This document shows, one piece after another, positions 26,001-38,000 of a DNA stretch of 64,000 nt (position 1 is its first letter; every line of letters begins with the position of its first letter). Under the pieces are notes generated by a model. That model was not told the origin of the DNA and made no database searches. It was given only the letters and a program-made list of their open reading frames with translations. The position numbers were made by a program, and so were the translations under genes. The DNA is from Linyphia triangularis (lineage: Eukaryota > Arthropoda > Arachnida > Araneae > Linyphiidae), in the NCBI GenBank assembly GCA_963978545.1, contig OZ021732.1, positions 24,190,688 through 24,254,687 on the forward strand, given 5' to 3'.

Positions 26001-29000
26001 TTTGACTTTTAGCTCAATTTCCACCCCTTTAGAAGAACTCAATTATATTTGGCAAACCATATTTGGAATCTGCATTAAATTCTGAGCATGTATGAAAAAT
26101 TTTAGGTTTTTATTTCGATAATTGGTGGTAAGTAGCAAGATTAATGCAAACACGCGTCATTGTGTATGCAGTGTAACCGAAAGGTAATACCTCAAATACG
26201 TAAAATTTTCGAAATTCTTTAATTTCCAAACTAAAGTCAATATTTAAAAAATGAAAAATACGGGTTCTTATATTTGTCTAAAGTTACCATGCACCAAGTT
26301 TCAGCCAAATCTGAGAAGGTGGGGTGACGAGCCAGGATGATCTAGCTTGGAATGACTCTTTAAATTTCAAAGTAGTAGCTGTATTGGAATTGAGACATTA
26401 AGATAATCCTTGTATAATTTCAATGTTGCGTTGACTCTTCATCCCTTAAAAATTTGTTAATCGATATTGGAATAACTTATTTTTTTTTAACATTTGCACC
26501 AAACATCGGAATTATGACATTGGAAGAGGAACATTCGGATATCCCTTGTTTGGAACATTTAACCCATTTTCGACTATTTAAAGTTGGTTAATTGTGAACA
26601 GAATATCTTACTTTTTCTATGTTTATCTTTCTAAACATTTGTACCAATTTTCAGAATTCTGACGAAACGGGAAGTAGAAAATTCGAATATCCCTCGTTCG
26701 GAATGTTTAACCCCTTCTCGACTCCTAAGAGTGGGTTAACCGAGATCGGAATAGCTTACTTTTTCTATGTTTGTCTTTGTTGACATTAGCACCAATTTTC
26801 AGAGTTGTGACCATATGGGAAGTGGTACATTCGAATATCCCTCGTTTGGAACGTTTAACCCTTTTCCCATCCCTTAAAGTGGTTTAATCGCAGGGCTGCC
26901 ACAGGCGACTAAAAAGGCTACTATTTTAGTGGCCAGGCGACTATGGCTACTATTTCAATGAAAAAAGGGCCCAAAACGACTACTTTTCTCAAAAACTTCA
27001 ACTATTTTTGGGCTAAGGCGACTATTTTTCAAGAAATTACAGTTCGATAGTAGGACGAACAAAAATTTCGCCTATTGAGAAGTAATGCAATTTTGTCAAA
27101 ATGGGTATATTTATAAGGAGGTGCGAAGAGCAAACATTGTCGAAATAGGGTTTAATTTTAGTTTGTATTCATGGATCGACTAGTCGTTTTTATAGTCCAA
27201 TGAAAGTATCTCCCTAGTAATAGTGCACGGACGATTGTTATTTTCGACATCAAACACGGTTGTTTTTGCCTACCTGTTTGGTTCCTATGTTTTATTTTCG
27301 TTGTGCAAGGCTCAACAACATACACTATATATTCTCAAATATCAAATTGTTTTGCCTTTATTTACTTTTGTTAACAAAAATGAATTTGTCGTGAATGTAG
27401 GAAGAAAATGCCATCCATATAAGCAGGTTTTTTTTGTTTGTTTTTTTTCAATTGAAAATTCATATTTGCATAAAAATACCGATTAAATTATACATTTGCG
27501 ATTGAGGATTGCCACTTAACCAATGGGGCATCTACTTTTGCACAGTTTAAATGGCCTGATAACGTCATTAAAAATCGTTTTCTTCTCTTGTTGAAAAAGT
27601 CGCCTAAGTTTGCCAAGGTAGATGTAATATTTAAGTATAAGAAATCATTGTTGTTTTCCCAAGTCAATCACCAGGTGCTGAAAATCATGAAATAAAAGAA
27701 GCGTCTTGTATGACATTTTGCATCCACACATCACTTATCACTATAATATAAGCAAAGCTCCGAAATAGATGTTACTTGTGAGTGAAACAAGACAGTTGTA
27801 AAAGCAAGCTTTTGCTACTTTGACTTAACATATAGGGAATGAAATCCACACTAAAAATCACACATGATATAGTTTTGCGGATATGCCAATTTCAGTGTTT
27901 TTGACTAAAATTTCCGGAAATCGATGCAAATTTTCATTAAAATTTCTAGGGGATGCATGTGTGTCATGTGCTTGTTTAAAAGTTTGATCGCCATGGATCC
28001 TTGCCTACTTTCAGAATTCCCAAAACCTCCGGTAAAATGACCACTTTTATCACTGCTTCCTTTAATGTTTGTCTCTATCATAAATATTTATGTTAGTGTG
28101 CGATTGTTAATTTCATTGATTGTTACGCCGACATAGCTGTCAACTTCTCAAAAAACAGGGGGGGGGGGGGAATTTTGACGGAAGATGAAATTATCGAAAT
28201 CTATTAATTTTTCAAAAATCTAGGCATGACACAACTTCTTATATAATACCAACAATAAACAGTTATTATAATTTATTTGGAGAATGGAGGGAAAAAACAG
28301 AGATAGTGTTACAAAAATCAGGGTAGGCAGCCCCCCCCCCCCCCCCCCCCCCAGAATTTAAAAGTGGGGAGGCCTGCCCCCCGTACTTTACGCCTATGTA
28401 CGCCGATATAATGGCCTCTATTGCCGAGATTTAGGCTTTTATGCCCCGTGTGATCGCCAAGATTTACTTTGTTGTGACGTCCATTTTTGCAGCGTATTAC
28501 GCTGATGTAATAGACCATTGCGATATTTACATCGGTATGGAAGGCACTATCGTTTATATTTACATTGAAGTGATAGTCATTTTCGTCAAAGGTTACGCTA
28601 ATTTAAGGATTTAACAGCTGCTTTTCCCTATATTTGTGCAACCATTTTGGTGCCGATGCTATAACTGCCGAGATCTGCGTTGTTGTAATGGGGGCTTTCA
28701 TCAAGGCTTCCGTTGATGTTATAGACGTGATGTGTGTCGGTGTGGGGATCGATTTCATTGTGTAGGTCAATCGATGAAGAACGACCAAAATTTTAATTTT
28801 GTAGCTAAATTTATAGAAAATAATTTAAATTTCGAAGCAATTTATTTAATTACTTTGAATATCGCTTAAAAAAATTAAAAATCTGCCTGTTATTGTCAAT
28901 ACAGTATAATTATTTAAACTTTGAACTTTTTTTGCCAAAAAGGTGTTCGACTTTGGGAAATTTCAAAAAAATTATTTATGTTTTTTTGCCAGTTGATTTT

Positions 29001-32000
29001 TATCGTCGCTTTTGAATGAAGTTCGACTTTTTTTGCTTTTGAAGGTTTAAAGAAAATTATTATTATTATTTTGCTTTTAATAAAAAAATAAGGCATGAAA
29101 AACAGTCTGGATATTAGATTCTTTTAAACGTTTTACCGTATAAAGTATCGTTAAGAGTGTTACGACACATTGTCTTTATTGTATGGGATGTCGTTTTACT
29201 TGATATTAAGACACTATTATGAATTGAAAGACCATATATATAACTGGGAGTGTCTGGGTTTTCGTGTTTTATGTTAATCAATAGTTATATTCCGATCTTG
29301 TTGAACACTTAAACCGTCAAAGCAAGACAATTGTCGACTTGGAAAAAAGCTACTACTATTTTCAACTTCAGAGACTACTATTTTCAACGTCATAGATTAC
29401 TATTTTGGCTACTATTTTTAACATCTGGGGCTACTAAAGCAACTATTTTCAAAGCTTGTAGTCAGTGGCAGCCCTGTAATCGCGATCGGAATAGCATGCT
29501 TTTTCTACGTTTATCTTTATTGATACTTGCACCAGTTTTCAGAGTTGTGACGAAATGGGAAGTAGGACATTCGAATATCCCTCGTTTGGAATGTTTAACC
29601 CCTTTTCGACCTCCTTAAGTAGGTACTTTAAGGGGTCGAATCGGAATAGCAATAATCGAGATCGGAATAGCATGTTTTTTCTATGTTTACCATTATTGGT
29701 ATTTTTTAAATTGTGACCATGTTGGAAGTGGGACATTCGAATATTCCTCATTAGGAATGTTTAACCCCTTTTCCACCCCTTGAAGTGGGTTAATAGAGAT
29801 CGGAATAGCTTACTTTTTCTATGTTTTTGTTGATACTCGCACCAGTTTTCAGAGTTTTAACGAAAGGGGAAGACATTCGAATATCCCTCGTTCGGAACGT
29901 TTAACACCTTAAAGTGGGCTAATCGAGTTCAGATTACTTTTTCCATGTTTCCAATTGTCCGTATTTGTACCAATTTTCAAAATTGTGGCCATGTCGGAAG
30001 TGGGACATTCGAATATTCCTCGTTTGGAACGTTTAAACCCAATTCGACCCTTTAAAATGATTTAATCGAGATCGGAATAGCTTACTTTTTCTATGTTTAC
30101 CATTACAGATATTTGTACCAATTTTCAGAGTTCTGGGAAGTGGGAGAATTAGTGGTGAGTGAGGGAGGGCTTTGCCTTATATATAGAGATGAAATAAAAA
30201 GTAACCGAGAATTCACCATGTGCAAAAAACTATTGTTTTGTCACATCCGTGGAACTAGTTGTCTATGGGTGAAAAATAATGTAGGGTTCCCACAGTCATT
30301 AAAAGTGCTTAATATTTTTGAACTTGTTTTCAAGGCCTTGAAAATGATTAGAGGTGCTTAAAAATGCTTAGAGGTCCTTAAAGTCCTTAATTTTTGCAGA
30401 TGTTATGTGCTTCAACTGAAGAATTTTTAAAAATTCAACTTTGAGTTGCTATCCTCGCGTTGCCGCCTCTTATCTGCGCCGTAATGAAACTCTCCGACAT
30501 ATTTGTATTACACGCATGCGCCAACTTGTAACTTTTTTCGTAGAATATACTTTATTAAAATTTTTTTTATAGATATGACGCCTTAAAACAAATTTTCATA
30601 TATCCTTAAATGTCATTGATTTTCATTCTGTGATTTGAGTGGGAACCCTCTAATGGTACATTACTTTTGTTGATATGTATGTATATTCCTGAATATGTTA
30701 AACAGCCTAATATATTGTTTTAAGATGTAAAAGCATCTTAAGACAATAAACAACATAAATTATAGGCACTTTTTATTTTTGCTTAAGTGACCGGAATTCA
30801 ATTAACATTCTTAGTTATTATTAAATTTTATTTAGTCTATTAAGAGGTAAAACTTTCTCCTACAAAATGGTTTTTTTTTTTTTTTTTTCTTTCTGCATTT
30901 ATAATTGGAGGATACGAAATTTAAAATTAATTATTTATAATATTAGAAACTGAAAGAAATAAAATAATTTGTTCTGCATTAGGTGACACCTCATACAGTT
31001 ATATTCTCTTCTACTTAGGTTATTTTTCAGAAATAAAGTCAAAATATTGTTTCGGAAAATCTTATTAAAATCAAAAATATGCACTAAATTTATTCTATTT
31101 TATCTCTTTTTAAGTTGTATAATATTTAACCAGTTGTAAAAGTAAGGTTACTTAAATTTTATAATTTTTTATTTTAAATTTAACTGCATTAAATAATTCT
31201 CGGCACGGTTTTACACTTCGTGTTACACCCGTGAACACTGCTTTTTATAATATTTATAAAAAATAAATAAAATCTTATTTTTTATCTCAACCACTATAAT
31301 TAATACTCTTAATTGTACCTTCCTTTATAGTAAGTATCAAAAATTTTTAAGAAAGGTTTTTTTTTTTTGTTTTTTTTTAATTTTTTTTTTTAATAATGAT
31401 CAAATTCCTGATTTTTCATAGAATGTACTATATATGTAATCTCCACATCTCCAGAATTGTTAAGGAGCTCATGGCAAAAAGTAAACAGTCTTAAGTTGGA
31501 AGCTTGGGCTGAAAGAAAGAGGTTTTGAAACAGGTCTTTAACGTTTCGAAAGTGACATTTGAATACCTTTAGTCTTGTGAGAAAGAGAATCTTTGAAAGT
31601 CAGCTTTAATGGATGGATGTTTGAGATTAGCACAGCGAAAATTTAAAATACTAACGACGGGCTGAAGCAATGTCAAGCAAAACTGAATATTTATTATGTT
31701 GGATGGAAATTTCTTAACATTCTAAAAGACAATTATAAAATGTTGATATAGCAAAACAATGTTTATTTACAATCCTTGTTACAAAATGTTGGGCCTGAGC
31801 CTATACATTGTATGCCATTGAGACCAATACATTTTGCAGCGCAACAAACTGCTGCTTTCCTGTTCGGAACATAAGAGATCTCTCCTTCCACGCAAGGCAG
31901 TGAAGTACTTTACAAGTAGCCAGCCATCTGGGAAAATCCATGACATGAGACTCGCTGTTAAAAAGGCACTAACCTAAACAAATCTCATATGAATGGGTTT

Positions 32001-35000
32001 TCGAAAACGTGGAACATTATTGGATGAATTGTAGATGTGTTTAATCTTGGAAGAGAGTAGAAATAATGTGACAAACCTAGAAAAAACTTTTTTTTTTCAT
32101 CTAATGGTTCTGTTTTAATTTCATAAACCAGAATTTTTAAGTTTCATCCAGAATATGTAGTACTGAAATTTTTAACATGTGATGTGGAACTAAGTTTGCA
32201 TAGCAATGAACATTTTATCAAGCGAGCAACACAGCTTGTAAGGTATATATTAACTTCTTATGGTCTTAAAGGCTTAGTAGTTATTGGGTTTAAATACTAG
32301 TCAGCGTCTGCATTGCTGTGTATAAATATCAGTTAAGTACTGAAGCTGTTACTATTTGTAATTTTACATTACAAATGTCGTTCATAAATGACTAGTTTTT
32401 CGCTAAGGCCACATTTTTCACAACGTTTGAAAGAACCTTTAAAAGTTAAGCAAGGTATTACCACAACATTTTAATATCTTGCTTTCCAAACCGAAAAGAA
32501 CTGATAAATTCATTAAGAGCAGATGTTATCTCGTACAGGTAAATAATTTCAAAAATAATTGTTAAGTTGATGATTGGCTTTAATTATTATTTAATAAAAT
32601 TAATCTTGTATGATTATGCTAAAATATAACCATAAATTATTTTTGTATCTTATGTAAAAAAAAAATTACAAAAAAAAAAATGGGACTAACTTTCAGCTAA
32701 ATTCTTTATCAGATTCTCAATATTCCAACTAAAATCTCATTGCAATAGCAACAGTAGGTATTCATTGCAATGATAATTCTAAAGGGTGGTCATTATTTTT
32801 TTAAACCAATTGGTGTTTGCCTTTTAGCAACCATTTTAAAAGGTTCTTTTCTTTTAAATACAGGGATGAGATTCTTTTGCTTTTTTGTCATTTTTCTCTA
32901 GAACCTTCGCTTTTTTCCGATAATTTCCATCTTTTCCTCCACTACAAACTTTTGCTTTTCTTTTCAAAAATTCTGTCAAAGAAAAGAGATCTTCCATTTT
33001 CGAAGGAAAATTCTCAAAATATATGCTTCACCTCGCGGCGTAACTCTTTCTGGCATCGCCGAAATTGCATGGAATTCTCAAATCTCCTGTAATGTTGGCA
33101 TTCACTTCGAAAGAGAGAATATTTTTCAATTATGTATTTCCGCGATTATAACGCCGCTGTTACAGTGTGATGATCATTTTCATCAGGTTCCAACATAATA
33201 ACTGATGCTATTGCCGATTTTTTGCACCTGTCTGACATGGTTCAGTTCAGATGAAACATGGATTTCCGCTCTTTTCTCATTGCAATTTCGATCATTTCCA
33301 AGATTAATACAAACCTGCATTACAATTTTATTGGACTTGCTTACAAATCTCGCAACAGTGGAACCTAGGTACGTTTCAGACTTTCCCTAACTTCCGATGT
33401 CATGACCACTTTTACTACAAATTGCCGGCCTCTATCGGCATTAATTACTTTGGTGCATGATGATTATTTTTGCTGAGGATTACGATGACGTAAGAACCGG
33501 TATTACCGAGATTTGCGCTGCTACTGTGAATGCTGTCGCTGAGATTTACGTTGTTGTGATGTTCATTTTCGGAACGCATCACGCCCATATAATAGCCACT
33601 ATTCTGACGGTTTCTACAATTGTCGCTGTCGCCAAAATTTACGTTGTTGTGATAGTAGATTTTGTAGAATGTTACGCCGATATGATCGCCTATATTGCAG
33701 AGATTCCCACCTATATATTGGATGCTAATGCTGATGTTTACATTGGTGTGATGGTCAGTTTGCTGATTGTTGCTTTAATATGATTGCCGAGATTTGCCCT
33801 GGTATGATGGCCACTATCGCCAAGATTTAAGTTGGAGTAGTGGTCATTTTCACCTAGGCTTAAGCTAGGCATAATTCTTCTCATTCTTTCTTTTTTGTGT
33901 GAATGTTGCGCATCTTTGTTGTAAATATGTTTTAATGCCTAATTTTAGATTTCTGATGGCCTTGATGATGTGTTAAATTTGTTTTTTAATTAAACTTTTA
34001 ATGTAAATTATTTGATTTTCTTTTTTATTTCTTACCAGAGTTTCTACGGTCTTTAAAAGTACCTAATATTTATTTTACTTGTTTTTAAGGCCTTGAAAAT
34101 GCTTTGAAGGCCTTGAAAGTCCTTAATTTTTGCAGATGTTGTGTGCCTAACTGCAAAATTTATAAAAATACTACTTGGACTTGCTATTCACAAGTGACCG
34201 CCACTTATCCGCACTGTATCAGAATTCTACGACATGCTTGTATTAAGCATCCACTAACTTGTAGCTTTTTTGGTAGAACATACTTTATGAAAAATTTATA
34301 TATAGATATGATGCCTGAAAACAAATTTTCAATGGTCCTTAAAAACATTATTTAATTGCTTAAAAGTCATTGATTTTCATTCTGTGACTTGAGTGGGAAC
34401 CCTGCTTACTGAATACAAAATAATTAAGTTATTAATTATCATTATGTAATTTTTTTTATCATGTAGCATTTTTTGATAATTTATTTCTTAAATATGTTTT
34501 GCGTATAAAGTATGGTGCAATTTTTTTGCTCTCTTATATTTTCAGTCTTTTAAGTCTTTAGCTAATCTCATCCCTGTAAATAATTAATTTATTTAAATCT
34601 TTGGTATTTACTTTATTCGAAATTCATGTGCAACAATGAAAAAAGTATTAGTATTAAATATTGAACCACTAGATTTTAGCATTTGTTGTAAATCGATTGA
34701 AATTTTGTTTCAATCATGGATAAATTTGATTCGAAAAAAAAACTTGTCGCACCCCATTAAAATGTACTGAATTTAAATAAAATTTGTGTCTTTTATGTTT
34801 AAAGAAATTTTTTTTTTTTTCAGATATGATGGACTATTATTATGGAATTGTGCCCTTTCCAAATCAAATTTGTATATATCAAACTGGGGGAAAATATTGG
34901 CAGCAGGCCTGCAGGTATTTATTTTCTTTTGAATCATTACTTTGTATGTCTTAAAAATAGCGTACATTTTTGAAATCGGGCAATTTTAAAACATTGATAA

Positions 35001-38000
35001 ACCAACTATATACTTTTTCAAACTCTTCTAAAATGTTACAGTATTCATTGCAATATTAAGGGTAGTCATAATTTATTTTGGGGTTATTCTCATCTCCATA
35101 ACTTTTATTAAAGAATGTCCATAACTTTTAATAAAGAAGTATTTTACAAAATGCATTACATATTTGTAAAATAGGTGTGGTGTTTAATTCTCTTTCACAC
35201 ACAGAGAATTAAAAATGACAAGTGCACAAGAGAAAGCATTTTGTGTATATATCTGATGTTGGTAAAATTAATGTTTTGAAATGCATACGATGGGGCATCT
35301 TGTGCAATACATTAGTGGGAATTTGAATTGAAGCTTGGTGTGTTGTGTCACAAAAGGCTGCTATGTGAAACTATTTTTTTTATTACATTTATGCAGTTAT
35401 TTTATTAAAATATCCGGTGAAAATACCCCGCAAATAAATTATTTCTTGCGAGTTAGCATATTTTAAATTTTGATGTGGATGAAAAACAAAAGGTACTATT
35501 TAAGAATTTTTTATTCATAACCGTCTTGCCATCTATTTTTTTACTGTATACACATTAATAATGATTAAACATATATTTTTTATGTTACTAAATACTTTAT
35601 TAAAACTTATAGTTCATTTGATTGAGCTTGAAAATAACAGCATACATTGATGATTTGCAGCTTGTTCACTTTGACCCTATTTGCATTTTTATGCTTTTTA
35701 CAGGGGTCGCAGACGTCCTATAAATCCTATATTTTTTTAAAAATCGAAAAAAACGTCCCATATTGTCCTATATTTTTTAACTGTCCTATATTTCTACGTT
35801 GATTCGACCTATATTTTCTTCGAATTCGTAATAACGGCGCCGTTCGTTGTGATTTTTTATACTTCGGATTCTTTGCCACGATCATAAATGAAAGAGACCT
35901 GAGCAACGTTTGTAAGCGGCTGCGTCTTATTACTTGTAACATCACGTGCGCGCAAAACCTACAACTCAATTCAACTGGACCGCGAGCGTTGTGAAGTGTA
36001 AACATGATAACTTTTTCATAGCTCGCGGGCTTGAATTTCTGATCTGTTTTCTCCTCCAATATTGTAAATTAATCGGTAATAATGCAGCAAGATAGCGAAA
36101 AAGAAAGATATGCAGAAACAAAACTGTGCCACGGGAACAACGGATAAAAACAACTTGCGGGACTGAAAGAATGACATTTCGAGTGCTATTTTCAAAAAAG
36201 TCACTAACTTTGAAAATCACATCAAAACGTTGTGTTGTTCAAGTGCCGGAAAACCAAGTCAACGGGTTGCCACATTCGGCGCTAAATCGCCCACTTTCTG
36301 CCGCCAATCCATCCGACACCAAATATTAAATCTGAACCAATAAAAGACTGCAAAGCCAACAGGAGTTAAGATTTACTGTACGGTCCCCCTTGGCGACTTT
36401 TTGAAAGTTGGCGATTCGACGCCGAATGTGTTTTGACGTCATTTGGATTTGGCGGCACAGCCTTTTGATGCCATTTTCTTTGGTGATTTAAAAAAAAATT
36501 CACCAAAGGGTATTTATTGTACAGTTGATCTTAACCTAAACAGGAAATGGTGATAAAAAGAAAATACTTTTAAAGAAATCGGGGCAGTTCTAAGCACTTA
36601 TAGATGTTGGAAGGACTCAAGATTGCAAATAATGTAATTAATAAAACTTATTTATTGATGAATACTAAGGGTGTGTGTGGAATATTGAGGTAATAACGAA
36701 TAAAGGATGACATATTCAGGATCAGGCGATTCTTGTTTTGATGGCGTGTTTTCTATTCTCTTAAATTCAGTATAACGAGTTTTAAAGGGAGACAGTTATT
36801 TTCTAAGTACTTGATTATAGATATTCCTCTCTTAAAAAGGATAATTTATGTTAATTGGTACTGTCCTCCTAAGTTCGTCTTGTATGTTCATTTCAATAAC
36901 GTTTCATTTAAAGTTTTAATTAATAAAATATGTAACGAGTTAATTTTAAAGTTCAATAGAGACTGTGGGCATTTTTTTGATGTTTTATCTTGTCCTATAT
37001 TTTTTTTGTAAAAATCCTATATATTTTTGTTTTGTCACTTTGACGCCTGTTTTTATTTAACTGGGCAGAAAAAGCTTGTTCCAATATTTATTCTTTGCTT
37101 ATAAGATATTTTACTTTGCTTGAAAAGACTCCATGACAGCCTTAAAAAGTTTTTTACTTTCTTTCTAAATTACAATGAAAAGTCCGAAAATTCTTTCAAA
37201 TCAAAAGGAAAAGCTCTGTGCAAAATTACCAAGAATGCAGATCGATTAAAGAAGAAAAGGTGAAACTATACATGTTTCTTCAGAATCCAAATTCAATCAG
37301 CATTGAAGTCACCCACAACGTTCCCCTTCCTGGAGATACCAGAATTTTCCTCTTCAAACAATACTGCTGAACGATGTCTCTTTGGTAGAATTCGAATTAC
37401 TCGCAGTGGTTGGCGCATTTCTTATAATTCAAAAAAATATTATTTTAGTTTTCTGTGGTATCTGAAATTTTCTTTGCACACTGTTTATGCATGTATTTTA
37501 TCTGACCTGTCCACTAGTTAAGTTTCAAGCATTGCAAAATGATTACTTAAAGATTTAAAAAAAAAATTTCACCATGGTCACTTAACTGGGTGTAGTGTCA
37601 TTCCTTCCCTTTAAAAAAGAAGGTGGGTTGACAAATAGCAAATTGTTTGTCTCTTTTCTTCAAAACATCTAGCTACCATTTGTTTTTTGACAAGACAATA
37701 TTTCTCCTTATCTATGCTGCTATAACATACTACTGGCTGAGCTTGTTTTAAAAGTTTAACTTTTAAGCAGTCTTTTTACTTAAATGTTTTATCAAAACGC
37801 TTATGCATATTAATATCCAGGCTTGGATGTGCACTTAAATTAAAATGTTAATTTTGATCTCTAAGCTCTTAATACTAGAGCTATGATAAAAAGTGCACAA
37901 TTTAATATGTTAGGATAATTTTTAAAATATCTTGATTAATGTGAACTTAGTGCTAATGAATTTAGTATCTTAAAAATAAAATGCCAGATTATTATTTTTT

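Larger units (their letters stand above)
22961..26358. mobile_element. Long-terminal-inverted-repeat DNA transposon, arms about 1.25 kb
   Basis: The tips GAGTCATTCCAAGC and GCTTGGAATGACTC are inverted, and the arms stay complementary from 22961 to about 24240 and from about 25073 to 26358. In about 255 bp compared by eye (around 23975-24235) I counted roughly ten differences. Flanking TTTA (22957-22960, 26359-26362) suits a 4-bp duplication, although a 2-bp TT duplication with AGAGTC tips fits equally. The homologous Helitron-like copy near 4330 lacks the insertion. The loop is about 0.83 kb with a 13-nt C tract at 24581. Confidence 0.85.
22661..30188 (-). mobile_element. Helitron-like element on minus strand, split by two later insertions
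   Basis: The 3' end (left side) is CTAGCTGAATACC, with A on its outer side, the reverse complement of ...TATTCAGCTAG-T; the 5' end (right side) reads TATATATAAGGCAAAGCCCTC in reverse complement near 30160-30188. Subtracting inserts 22961-26358 and 26891-29476 leaves about 1.5 kb that aligns with the plus copy at 2765-4546, including diverged 148-bp-type units at about 26490-26890 and 29480-30130. Confidence 0.7.

Noticed and set aside
33457..33783. 108-codon open frame as a real membrane-like protein
   Set aside because: It is built from degenerate nucleotide repeat inside a transposon, and homologous copies at 13.9 kb and 49.4 kb are read in shifted or broken frames.
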